DNA from: an uncultured Flavobacteriales bacterium
GTDB taxonomy: Bacteria > Bacteroidota > Bacteroidia > Flavobacteriales_D > Parvicellaceae
Reading direction: 5' to 3'
DNA length: 64,000 nucleotides
Assembly (NCBI GenBank): GCA_938075455.1
Contig: CALJHN010000013.1
Span: forward strand, 17,134-81,133
Under the pieces are notes generated by a model. That model ran no database searches. It was not told the DNA's origin and saw nothing but the letters and a program-made list of their open reading frames with translations. Below, piece after piece: positions 43,234 to 51,598 of the stretch; position 1 is the stretch's first letter, and every line of letters starts with the position of its first letter. Made by a program: the position numbers and the translations under genes.

Positions 43234-43847
43234 TCTTTTAATTTAGAAACATACTTTTTTTTAGAGGTCCCGTCGTTAAATAAGTAAATTATAATTTGAT
43301 TATTTACTTCATCACTATTTACTTCTTGACCTAATAAATTTAAAGTCTTATATAAAACTTTTTCTTGGTCATTTAAGGTTGGAATCCCTGTTGATTGATT
43401 CATTTGAACATAAGAAAAACCTCCATTAGAATTATTATTATTTGAAGGAATAAAGGAAACCCCAAATATAGTTACACATGTCTGATTATCTAAAATAGTC
43501 ATATTCAACATCATTGTAAGTGTATCCATTATTGTATTTGACATATAAGTGTCTTGTGATAATGTACTGCTCCATAAGCAATTAATACACGTAGAAGAAG
43601 TGTCAAAAGAGTTATTAAACAAATCCTGAAAATTATTATAGTGATAGGCTCTCCAACGGTGCTGAACATTGTTGGATGAAATTACACCCGCTGTAACAAG
43701 ACTATCTACATTAGATCCTACTTGAAAAGAATAATTGTTTCCTGGTGTTCCGGTAGCTGAAAGATTTATTAAACCACAGTCTCCAAATTGCGCATGAGAT
43801 GTTAGAGTAGCTATAATAATGGTTATTAAAAAAGTAATTTTTTTCAT
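43230..43847 (-). CDS. Secreted protein with alternative T9SS-like tail, paralog of 32760-33344
   Basis: A 205-residue protein with a signal peptide (ending SHAQ, residue 19). The body (for example LINLSATGTPGNNYSFQVGS) is not recognised and contains a Cys pair (CINCLW). The tail, LYKTLNLLGQEVNSDEV then IIIYLFNDGTSKKKYVSK, matches the tail of the protein at 32760-33344. A run of nine C on its coding strand lies 57 bases upstream of the start. Confidence 0.65.
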   Translation of the reverse strand: MKKITFLITIIIATLTSHAQFGDCGLINLSATGTPGNNYSFQVGSNVDSLVTAGVISSNNVQHRWRAYHYNNFQDLFNNSFDTSSTCINCLWSSTLSQDTYMSNTIMDTLTMMLNMTILDNQTCVTIFGVSFIPSNNNNSNGGFSYVQMNQSTGIPTLNDQEKVLYKTLNLLGQEVNSDEVNNQIIIYLFNDGTSKKKYVSKLKD

Positions 43848-43903
43848 TTTATTTTATTTTATTTTAAGGTTACAGCATAGATTACGTGTATAAATTACTA
43901 TTT

Positions 43904-43912
43904 GGGGGGGGG
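43904..43912 (-). repeat. C9 homopolymer upstream of the gene at 43230-43847
   Basis: Nine consecutive G on the plus strand, C on the coding strand of the gene, 57 bases before its ATG. Possible slippage site. Confidence 0.7.
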
Positions 43913-44047
43913 TGAAGGATTAATAAACGTAAAATTTCCACATATATAATTGATTTTTAATTATTTAAAAAAAATAAAAAATTGATTCAAAAAATTAATT
44001 TTATCAATTTTTGGAGTTATATTTAAGTAATAAGTAAAAATTTAACG

Positions 44048-46330
44048 ATGAAAAAATTTCTATATTTTATACTAATAACTATTTTGATTTCGAGCTGTTC
44101 ATCAAGTGAAATCACGAATGATAAAATGGCAAGTACCCAAAGCAAAGGAAAATGTCCTTTACATTTTGGAAATAATCAAACAAGTGGATTAACTACTACT
44201 AACCAAGGAAATACCAATCGTGATTGGTGGCCTAACCAATTAGATCTTTCAATTTTAAGACAAAACTCTTCTTTATCCAATCCAATGGGAGAAGATTTTA
44301 ATTACTTAAAAGAATTTGAAAGTTTAGATTATTTTGGACTTAAAAAAGATATTGAAACTGTGATGACCGATTCTAAAGATTGGTGGCCTGCGGATTATGG
44401 AAATTACGGAGGTCTTTTTATAAGAATGGCTTGGCATAGTGCAGGAACTTACAGAACTGGAGATGGTAGAGGTGGTACAAGAGCTGGACAGCAGAGATTT
44501 GCCCCTCAAAATAGCTGGCCAGACAATGCAAATCTAGATAAGGCAAGAAGGTTGTTGTGGCCTATTAAACAAAAATATGGTCAAAAAATTTCTTGGGCAG
44601 ATTTAATGATTTTAGCAGGAAATGTAGCTCTTGAATCTATGGGGTTTAAAACTGTAGGATTTGCTGGTGGAAGAACAGATGTATGGGAGCCTCAAAGTAA
44701 TGTTTACTGGGGGATTGAGAAAAAGTTTTTGGATGACGAAAGATACAACGAAGACAGGGAATTAGAACAACCTTTGGCAGCTGTTCAAATGGGTTTAATT
44801 TATGTAAATCCGGAGGGTCCAAATGGAGAACCTGATCCGATAAAAGCTGCTTCAGATATAAGAGAAACTTTTGGCAGAATGGGAATGAACGATGAAGAGA
44901 CTGTAGCCTTAATTGCAGGAGGTCACACTTTAGGTAAAACCCATGGTGCAGCAAGCGGGGACAATTTAGGTGCTTCACCGGAAGGAGCAGCTATTGAAGA
45001 GCAAGGAATGGGTTGGAAAAGTGATTATAATACAGGCAAAGGCAAGGACGCAATTACATCTGGATTGGAAGTCATATGGACTGAAGATCCAACCAATTGG
45101 AACCATGGATATTTTGAAAGCCTATTTGAAAATGAATGGGAATTGACTAAAAGTCCTGGTGGAGCAAATCAATGGGTGGCTAAAAATCCTCACAAGATGT
45201 TTCCAGATGCTTTTGACGATGAAGTAATTCATAAGCCAACCATGCTCACAACAGATTTGTCACTAATAGAGGATTCTGCTTACAGAGTTGTTTCTCAAAA
45301 ATTTTACGACGATCCAGCAGCATTTGAATTGGCATTTGCAAAAGCGTGGTTTAAACTAACCCATAGGGATATGGGACCAAAATCTAGCTATGTTGGACCA
45401 GAAATTCCTGAAGAAGATTATTCTTGGCAAGATCCTATTCCAACCGTTAATCATGAATTAGTTAATGCAAAAAATATTGATTTAATCAAAACAGAAATTA
45501 AAAATTCTGAGTTAACAAATGAAGATATGATTACTACAGCTTGGGCTTCGGCATCTACATACAGAATTTCTGATAGAAGAGGTGGAGCCAATGGTGCAAG
45601 AATAAGACTAGAACCTCAAATAAATTGGGAATCTAATAATCCCAAAGAACTTAAAAGAGTAATCAAAATTTATGAATCGATTCAAGAAAAATTTAACAAA
45701 AAATCTCAGAATCAGAAAATATCTTTAGCTGATTTAATTGTTTTAGGTGGATGTGTTGGTATAGAAGAAGCCGCATCTTTAGGGGGAAGAACTATTAATA
45801 TGCCCTTTTTTCCTGGTAGAATGGATGCATTAGAAGAAAATACAGATATAGAAGGAATGTCTGTTTTAGAACCAATTGCAGATGGATTTAGAAATTACAA
45901 AAAAGCTGACTATACTCTAAGTTCAGAAGAATTACTAATTGACAAGGCTCAACAACTAACCTTAACTGCACCTGAAATGACTGCTTTAATTGGGGGGATT
46001 AGAGTACTAAATTCAAATTATAATCAATCTAGTATTGGAGTATTAACAGAAACTCCAGGTGTTCTAAACAACGATTATTTCAGAAACCTTTGCAGCATGG
46101 ATTATGAGTGGAAACCAAAATCAGAAGAATCTACTATTTTCAATGGATTTAAAAGAGGAACAGAAGAATTAAAATGGACTGCTAGCAGAGCAGATTTAAT
46201 TTTTGGATCTAATTCAGAACTAAGAGCAATTTGTGAAGTTTATGCGAGTGATGATGGTGGAGAAAAATTTATTACAGATTTTATAAAGGCTTGGACAAAA
46301 GTGATGAACTTAGATAGATATTCCATCTAA
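44048..46330 (+). CDS. katG: Catalase-peroxidase with lipoprotein signal peptide
   Basis: A 760-residue KatG. Distal site Arg126, Trp129 and His130 (IRMAWHSAG), proximal His293 ([10 protein letters not shown]), and the crosslinked triad expected as Trp129-Tyr252-Met278 are all in place with the spacing known from the Mycobacterium enzyme. Both domains are complete. It breaks down hydrogen peroxide. Unusual is the N-terminus: [17 protein letters not shown] with Cys17 is a lipoprotein signal, so this form is probably exported and lipid-anchored in the periplasm. KatG is usually cytoplasmic. Confidence 0.96.
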   Translation: MKKFLYFILITILISSCSSSEITNDKMASTQSKGKCPLHFGNNQTSGLTTTNQGNTNRDWWPNQLDLSILRQNSSLSNPMGEDFNYLKEFESLDYFGLKKDIETVMTDSKDWWPADYGNYGGLFIRMAWHSAGTYRTGDGRGGTRAGQQRFAPQNSWPDNANLDKARRLLWPIKQKYGQKISWADLMILAGNVALESMGFKTVGFAGGRTDVWEPQSNVYWGIEKKFLDDERYNEDRELEQPLAAVQMGLIYVNPEGPNGEPDPIKAASDIRETFGRMGMNDEETVALIAGGHTLGKTHGAASGDNLGASPEGAAIEEQGMGWKSDYNTGKGKDAITSGLEVIWTEDPTNWNHGYFESLFENEWELTKSPGGANQWVAKNPHKMFPDAFDDEVIHKPTMLTTDLSLIEDSAYRVVSQKFYDDPAAFELAFAKAWFKLTHRDMGPKSSYVGPEIPEEDYSWQDPIPTVNHELVNAKNIDLIKTEIKNSELTNEDMITTAWASASTYRISDRRGGANGARIRLEPQINWESNNPKELKRVIKIYESIQEKFNKKSQNQKISLADLIVLGGCVGIEEAASLGGRTINMPFFPGRMDALEENTDIEGMSVLEPIADGFRNYKKADYTLSSEELLIDKAQQLTLTAPEMTALIGGIRVLNSNYNQSSIGVLTETPGVLNNDYFRNLCSMDYEWKPKSEESTIFNGFKRGTEELKWTASRADLIFGSNSELRAICEVYASDDGGEKFITDFIKAWTKVMNLDRYSI

Positions 46331-46396
46331 ATTTTAACTAATAAAACATTGTTCAATACTTATTAAAAATATATTATTTTAAATGGGGAGATAAAT

Positions 46397-46404
46397 TAAT
46401 TTTG
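46397..46404 (+). promoter_or_regulatory. Promoter -7 box (TAATTTTG) of the DUF5916 gene
   Basis: Exact TAnnTTTG match that ends four bases before the ATG at 46409, suggesting a leaderless transcript. Confidence 0.4.
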
Positions 46405-46408
46405 ACCC

Positions 46409-48844
46409 ATGCGCAAGGCTATATTTTTACTGTTTCTGTTATTGTTTATTAGCGGATATAGTCAAAAAGAAATTAATTCTTCTAAAAGAACTGGTCAAAT
46501 ATCTTTGGATGGCTACCTTGAAGAAGCCGATTGGGTAAATGCCAATTGGACTTCTGGTTTTACTCAAATGAAACCATTTCCAGGTGAAAAAGCCTCTAAA
46601 AAAACAGAGGTTGCTATGCTGTTTGACCAAGAAGCTATTTATTTTGGGGTAAAATGTTACGACCATCCAGATTCTGTCTCTAGAGTACTATCATTAAGAG
46701 ACGACTTCAATCCGAACTTAGACTTTTTTGGAATATTTTTAGATACTTATAACGACAAACAAAATGGGTTTTTCTTTGGTTTAAGTAGTAGAGGTGTTCA
46801 AGTAGATGCAAAAATTTTCAGCGAAGATTTTAATGATTTACTGAATCTAGTATGGAGAAGTAAAACTCAAATAAACGATCAAGGTTGGTTTGCAGAAATT
46901 AAAATTCCCTACTCTGCTCTAAGATTTCCAAAATCAGAAATTCAGACTTGGAATATAAATTTTGCAAGGCAAATAAGTAGATTTAGAGAAGACAACAACT
47001 GGAATCCTGTAAATCCAGATCTAGAGAATTACCTACTAGAAAGTGGAATGGTTAAAGGAATTAAGGATATTACTCCACCCGTAAGATTGGCATTAATTCC
47101 ATTTTTATCGAGCTACAATAGCTTATCAAAAGACACCAAACCTGTTTCTACTTTTACAGGTGGTATGGATGTTAAATATGGAATAAATGAAGCTTTTACG
47201 TTAGATGTCACATTATTACCAGATTTTGGGCAGGTAATTTTTGACCAACAAGTGCTTAACATAAGTCCATTTGAAATAAGGTTTAATGAAAATAGACAGT
47301 TTTTTACAGAAGGCACAGAGCTTTTTAATAAATCAAACTTATTTTACAGTAGAAGAATTGGGGTTCAGACACCTTCCAAAGTTTATAAAAGTCAATTAAA
47401 TGACAATGAAGATCTAAATGAGATTCCAACTTCAGTTCCATTAATCAATGCTAGTAAAGTATCTGGCAGATTAAAGAACGGATTAGGAATTGGTATTTTT
47501 AATGGTGTAACTGCAGAACAAAAAGGCAAAGCAATCAACAGTTTAAATGGGGATGAAAGAGAAATTTCTATCAGCCCATTAAGCAACTACAACGTCATTG
47601 TCTTAGATCAGAATTTAAAAAATAACGGTTCTATTACCTTTACCAATACCAATGTTTGGAGAGCTGGAAATTTTTACGATGCCAATGTCAGTGGTTTGGA
47701 CACCAAGCTCAATACTAAAAGCAACGATTACTTTGTGCAATCTCAAGCAAAAATATCCAACATATTAGATACCAACAGTATTTCATTGGGACATACTTGG
47801 GGAATTGAAGCTGGTAAACAAAGAGGGAATTTTACATACGGGTTGGAATATTATGAAGAGTCGGATACTTATGACCCTAATGATTTGGGATTTTTAAGAG
47901 CTAATAATAGTCGAGTTGGCGAAGTTTATATAGGTTACAGAAATTTCAATCCTAAAATTGAAAAAATAAATAGATTTTTCACCAGTGCCTCCCTTTCCAA
48001 TGAATGGTTATATGCTCCCAATTTATTTGGAGGAAGTTTTTGGAATGCTAGAGCTACAACAATAACAAATTCTTTTAATGCACTGGGAATAAGGTTAAGC
48101 GGAACATTAAATGAGTCTAACGACTATTTTGAACCTAGAGGGGATTTTATCGGAGAAGAAAAATTTATTCGACCAGTATGGACTAGTACCAGAGCATGGT
48201 TTTCTTCAAATTATCAAAAAAGAATTGCTTTAGACATTGGCCTGGGATATGTATTTGTTAAGCGTAATAATTGGTGGGAATGGAACTACGACTTTGAAAA
48301 TAGATTTAGGTTAACTAACCAAATTTTTTTAATTCATAATTGGGAGCAAAGATTTCAAAATAACAGTGAAGGATATGCTGTAAGTTTTGGAACACCTGAA
48401 TTTACACATAATGGAACTATTTTTGGAAATAGAGACAGAATAAATACTACTCAAACACTAGGAATAGACTATACACTAACCAACAGGATAGGAATCACAT
48501 TTCGATTAAGAAATTACAATGCAATTATTAAATACAATAGCTTTTCAGAACTTCTTTCAAATGGAAGATTATCTAGCTTAGAAAACTATTCCGGCAATGA
48601 TATTAGCGGTAACTCCGTATACGATATCAATTACAATGCTTTTACTATCGATATGCTTTTTAGATGGGTATTTTTTCCTGGAAGTGAAATTAATTTGGTA
48701 TGGAAAAATTCTATTTTTTCAGATGACGAAAGTATTGATCAAACTTACTGGAATAATTTATTTGGTAATTTACAAGACGGTCCAATGAATACATTTTCTA
48801 TAAAATTAATCTATTGGCTAGATGCTCAATATCTCAAAAAATAA
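46409..48844 (+). CDS. DUF5916 protein with CBM9-like N-terminal domain
   Basis: An 811-residue outer-membrane-associated protein with a signal peptide (ending GYSQ, residue 19). Residues 20-200 form a CBM9-like sugar-binding domain (ISLDGYLEEADWVNANW; AEIKIPYSALRFP). The DUF5916 part follows with DVTLLPDFGQVIFDQQVLNI, FFTEGTELFNKSNLFYSRRIG, and a barrel-like C-terminus ending IKLIYWLDAQYLKK. The family is common in Bacteroidota and is of unknown function, perhaps saccharide-related. A TAATTTTG box ends four bases before the ATG. Confidence 0.88.
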   Translation: MRKAIFLLFLLLFISGYSQKEINSSKRTGQISLDGYLEEADWVNANWTSGFTQMKPFPGEKASKKTEVAMLFDQEAIYFGVKCYDHPDSVSRVLSLRDDFNPNLDFFGIFLDTYNDKQNGFFFGLSSRGVQVDAKIFSEDFNDLLNLVWRSKTQINDQGWFAEIKIPYSALRFPKSEIQTWNINFARQISRFREDNNWNPVNPDLENYLLESGMVKGIKDITPPVRLALIPFLSSYNSLSKDTKPVSTFTGGMDVKYGINEAFTLDVTLLPDFGQVIFDQQVLNISPFEIRFNENRQFFTEGTELFNKSNLFYSRRIGVQTPSKVYKSQLNDNEDLNEIPTSVPLINASKVSGRLKNGLGIGIFNGVTAEQKGKAINSLNGDEREISISPLSNYNVIVLDQNLKNNGSITFTNTNVWRAGNFYDANVSGLDTKLNTKSNDYFVQSQAKISNILDTNSISLGHTWGIEAGKQRGNFTYGLEYYEESDTYDPNDLGFLRANNSRVGEVYIGYRNFNPKIEKINRFFTSASLSNEWLYAPNLFGGSFWNARATTITNSFNALGIRLSGTLNESNDYFEPRGDFIGEEKFIRPVWTSTRAWFSSNYQKRIALDIGLGYVFVKRNNWWEWNYDFENRFRLTNQIFLIHNWEQRFQNNSEGYAVSFGTPEFTHNGTIFGNRDRINTTQTLGIDYTLTNRIGITFRLRNYNAIIKYNSFSELLSNGRLSSLENYSGNDISGNSVYDINYNAFTIDMLFRWVFFPGSEINLVWKNSIFSDDESIDQTYWNNLFGNLQDGPMNTFSIKLIYWLDAQYLKK

Positions 48845-48925
48845 AAAGACATACGGATTCCAAAAACCTCAACAAATAATTTTATTCTTTAAAATATTAT
48901 TACTTTTATATTAAAACTATTTTTC

Positions 48926-50077
48926 ATGAAGAAAACTACTCTACTAAGCTGTATTATATTTATAGCGTTTAATTTATTTGGACAACAACAATTAAATAGA
49001 ACTTTATTTTTCGATGGTCAAAATAGAAGTTTTATTGTTTATGTTCCATCTACTTATGATGGAAGTACTCAAGTACCTCTAGTTTTTAATTTTCATGGTG
49101 GTGGTGGAACATCAAGTGACTTTATAAATTATGAAAATGATATGCGCCCAATTGCAGATACAGCAAATTTTATAGCTGTTTATCCTCAAGCTGCAGTAGA
49201 TCCAACGGATGGAAGCTATTCTTGGTTGCATAAAACCCCAACAACTCATAACGATGTTAATTTTATTGAAGCAATTATTGACACACTCATTAATGATTAT
49301 AATATAAACAATGATAGAGTTTATGCTTGCGGTTACTCTGAGGGAGGACTTTTCTCTTACGAGCTAGGATGCAGATTGAATAATAGAATTGCGAGCTTTG
49401 CATCAGTTTCTGGGAGCATGCTCACAGAATCCTACCGTCTTAATAATGGTTTTGGATCATGTTCACCAATTCATCCAACTGCAGTTTTACTTATTCCAGG
49501 CACCTCGGATGGGAGTTTCCATTCTATGTACAATGGTTTTCAACCATATTATTTATCTGTGAATGAAATAACAACTTACTGGGCCAATCATAACAATACA
49601 GCTATAAATCCAACAGTAACTGCAGTACCTAACTCCAATACTTCTGATGGAAGTACTGTTGAGAAGAGAATTTGGGAGAATGGTGATAATTGTGTAGCTG
49701 TCCAAGAACTTAAAGTGATAAATGGCGACCACGATTGGCCAGGAAGCTCAGGAAATATGGATATTAATGCATCTCAGGAAATTTGGAAATTTGTATCTAA
49801 ATACGATATAAATGGTTTAATAAATTGTGGTTCTACAGACATAACAACTTCTAATGATGTGGAATTTAAAATATTTCCAAATCCGTCCTCCAATGTTATT
49901 TATGTAAAAAACATAGATAAAAACAACTGTAATTTTCAAATTTTTTCTTCAATAGGAAAATTAGTAATGAATGGTGCTATAAATAGCACAAGTCTTTCAA
50001 TAGATATTTCAGATTTGAAGCCTCAACTCTATATTTTAAAAATTGGTGGCATTTCAAATAAAATAATCAAGGAATAA
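48926..50077 (+). CDS. T9SS-secreted LpqC-type esterase/depolymerase
   Basis: A 383-residue alpha/beta hydrolase with signal peptide (ending NLFGQ, residue 20). The oxyanion region is FNFHGGGGTSSDF, the nucleophile Ser is in CGYSEGGLFSY, the acid Asp is in PGTSDGS and the His in GDHDWPG. This matches the LpqC / PHB depolymerase / feruloyl esterase group. The C-terminal 75 residues (FKIFPNPSSNVIYVKN onward) are a T9SS sorting domain. It is therefore secreted or surface-bound and likely cleaves ester bonds of a polymer. A strong terminator follows the stop. Confidence 0.88.
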   Translation: MKKTTLLSCIIFIAFNLFGQQQLNRTLFFDGQNRSFIVYVPSTYDGSTQVPLVFNFHGGGGTSSDFINYENDMRPIADTANFIAVYPQAAVDPTDGSYSWLHKTPTTHNDVNFIEAIIDTLINDYNINNDRVYACGYSEGGLFSYELGCRLNNRIASFASVSGSMLTESYRLNNGFGSCSPIHPTAVLLIPGTSDGSFHSMYNGFQPYYLSVNEITTYWANHNNTAINPTVTAVPNSNTSDGSTVEKRIWENGDNCVAVQELKVINGDHDWPGSSGNMDINASQEIWKFVSKYDINGLINCGSTDITTSNDVEFKIFPNPSSNVIYVKNIDKNNCNFQIFSSIGKLVMNGAINSTSLSIDISDLKPQLYILKIGGISNKIIKE

Positions 50078-50104
50078 AAAAAGCAGGTCCATCGACCTGC
50101 TTTT
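50076..50104. terminator. Bidirectional Rho-independent terminator
   Basis: GCAGGTC and GACCTGC form a perfect 7-base-pair stem with loop CATC (minus: GATG), flanked by seven A on the left and four T on the right. It ends the esterase gene on the plus strand and the mini-gene at 50122-50187 on the minus strand, where the T-run is longer. Confidence 0.88.
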
Positions 50105-50121
50105 AAGTTAGAAAGGAGTGA

Positions 50122-50187
50122 TTAGAAAAGATGCACAAGAGGCACCAATAGTCCAATCAACTCCTTAGAATTTTTTTCGATAGACAT
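50122..50187 (-). CDS. 21-residue peptide with full Shine-Dalgarno sequence
   Basis: The minus strand encodes 21 residues: starts MSIEKNSKEL and ends LVPLVHLF, followed by TAA. The N-terminal half is charged and the C-terminal half hydrophobic. AGAAAGGAGGTG ends four bases before the ATG, with ideal spacing for the GGAGG core. Such a signal is rare in Bacteroidota, whose ribosomes largely ignore Shine-Dalgarno sequences. A terminator follows closely. The peptide is not recognised. It may be a sensor of ribosome state or a leader-like element rather than a peptide with its own function. Confidence 0.6.
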   Translation of the reverse strand: MSIEKNSKELIGLLVPLVHLF

Positions 50188-50191
50188 TTGA

Positions 50192-50203
50192 CACCTCCTT
50201 TCT
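50192..50203 (-). promoter_or_regulatory. Extended Shine-Dalgarno sequence
   Basis: AGAAAGGAGGTG on the minus strand is complementary to about 12 bases of the common 16S rRNA 3' end (CACCUCCUUUCU). No other gene in the window has a comparable site; start regions elsewhere are A-rich without GGAGG. Confidence 0.85.
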
Positions 50204-50320
50204 ATATTAAGTTAAACATGGCTGTTGTCACAGCATTAATTAATTCGTTATGAATATAATCAAGAATTTGATTTGAAACGATACTTGTTCAATAAATATG
50301 AAAAAAGAAATTAAATAATG

Positions 50321-50328
50321 TACTTTTG
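50321..50328 (+). promoter_or_regulatory. Promoter -7 box (TACTTTTG) of the Na/Ca exchanger gene
   Basis: Exact TAnnTTTG match ending 21 bases before the ATG at 50350. Confidence 0.45.
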
Positions 50329-50349
50329 AGGTGTTAAAAAAAATGATTT

Positions 50350-51453
50350 ATGGGAATACTTATTCCAATAATTTTAATTGTAGTAACGAGTATTGTCATT
50401 TGGAAATCTTCCGATGGTTTCGATGTCGCTTCCTCCTACTTAGGAAGAAATTTGTCTAATGGAGTAAAAGGAGCTACTATTAATGCAATATCTAGCTCTA
50501 TGCCAGAACTTTTGACAACTGTTTTCTTTTTAATTTTCTTGAAAGATGCAGAAGGTTTTTCCGGCGGAATGGGAACAGTTGCTGGAAGTGCAGTTTTCAA
50601 CGCAATGATAATCCCTGCATTTTCTGTTTTAGCAGTCTATTATTATGGAATTTCTAAAACGATTAAAATTTCAAAAAATGTTATATATAGAGACAGTTTT
50701 GCTCTTCTAATTTCACAAATTGCGCTTATTTTAATTATTTATTATGAATTTCTTTCTTGGTTAGGTGGCTTAATATTGATTTTACTATATGGTATATATG
50801 TCTTTTATATGTTTTATAAAATGCCTAGTACCAGTTCGTCTGATTATGAGGGACCAGAAAATGAAGGAATAATTCAAAATAGAGTTGCTTTATTTTTAAA
50901 ATTAGACTTTTATGGTTCTGTAATTGGAGGCAAAAGATTGACCAACAATAACTCTATGTTGTTACTTGTTATTTCATTAATTTTCATAGGTTTATCGTGT
51001 TTAATTTTGGTGAAAGCTTGTGAAATGCTTGGTCAAGCAGAGTATTCTTTGTTGGGCTTAAATAATTTAAAAGGTCTTGATTTACCTATTTCAATTGTTG
51101 CTGTTATTATTGCTGCTGCTGCCACTAGTGTTCCAGACACTATATTGTCTATTAAAGACGCAAGAAAAGGCAATTACAACGATGCTATTTCTAACGCATT
51201 AGGGAGTAATATTTTTGATATTTGTTTTGCATTAGGTCTACCAATACTACTGTACACTATTTTTTATGGACCTATAGTGATGGATCCAGCAACTCTATCT
51301 TTTAGTTTAAATGTGTTAATAGTACTTTTTATACTCACAGTCTTTACATTTTTAGTTTTTATATCGGGGGAAACCATTGGGATAGCAAAAGCCATAATTT
51401 TATTAATGATGTATGCTGCTTTTATAGGTTATATTTTTGTTTTTCAACTTTAA
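50350..51453 (+). CDS. Sodium/calcium exchanger-family antiporter
   Basis: A 367-residue membrane protein with two homologous halves. The first alpha repeat is GATINAISSSMPELLTTVFF and GTVAGSAVFNAMIIPA; the second is AAAATSVPDTILSIKDARKG and NALGSNIFDICFALGLPI. These are the ion-binding repeats of the CaCA superfamily, with Glu in the first (PELL) and Asp in the second (PDTI). About ten membrane helices are seen. It exchanges Na+ or H+ for Ca2+ across the inner membrane; the exact ions cannot be told. Confidence 0.9.
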   Translation: MGILIPIILIVVTSIVIWKSSDGFDVASSYLGRNLSNGVKGATINAISSSMPELLTTVFFLIFLKDAEGFSGGMGTVAGSAVFNAMIIPAFSVLAVYYYGISKTIKISKNVIYRDSFALLISQIALILIIYYEFLSWLGGLILILLYGIYVFYMFYKMPSTSSSDYEGPENEGIIQNRVALFLKLDFYGSVIGGKRLTNNNSMLLLVISLIFIGLSCLILVKACEMLGQAEYSLLGLNNLKGLDLPISIVAVIIAAAATSVPDTILSIKDARKGNYNDAISNALGSNIFDICFALGLPILLYTIFYGPIVMDPATLSFSLNVLIVLFILTVFTFLVFISGETIGIAKAIILLMMYAAFIGYIFVFQL

Positions 51454-51463
51454 ATATTTTTAA

Positions 51464-51472
51464 CCCCCCCCC
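51464..51472 (+). repeat. C9 homopolymer upstream of the T9SS gene at 51599
   Basis: Nine consecutive C on the coding strand, 126 bases before the ATG at 51599. Possible slippage site; compare 43904-43912. Confidence 0.7.
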
Positions 51473-51530
51473 AATTATATAAATAATTGACGTTAAAATA
51501 TTAAATTGAATAAATTTGAAGATAGAAATA

Positions 51531-51546
51531 TCACCTCCAGAGGTGA
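51531..51546. repeat. Inverted repeat TCACCTC / GAGGTGA
   Basis: Perfect 7-base arms with a two-base centre, 52 bases before the ATG at 51599. The left arm and centre contain ATCACCTCC, identical to the core 3' end of 16S rRNA. It could be an operator or an mRNA hairpin. Confidence 0.5.
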
Positions 51547-51598
51547 ACCTTTATTTGGAAATAAATCTTAATATTAAAAGAAATTTAAACAAAAAATT

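Larger units (their letters stand above)
50109..50204. repeat. Inverted repeat with SD / anti-SD character
   Basis: TAGAAAGGAG (50109-50118) and CTCCTTTCTA (50195-50204) are perfect 10-base arms that enclose the whole 21-codon frame. In the minus-strand RNA, the first arm is the Shine-Dalgarno sequence and the second resembles the 3' end of 16S rRNA. The second arm can also pair with 50160-50166 (part of an 11-base-pair stem with one bulge). Confidence 0.8.

Noticed and set aside
44646..44978. Minus-strand 110-codon frame inside katG
   Set aside because: Fully antisense to the proximal-heme region of katG with low-complexity composition; a shadow frame.
50101..50151. Plus-strand reading GAAAGGAG followed by an ATG with six codons at 50131
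   Set aside because: The frame is only six codons long and spacing is poor; the minus-strand reading has the complete signal, a longer frame and a following terminator.
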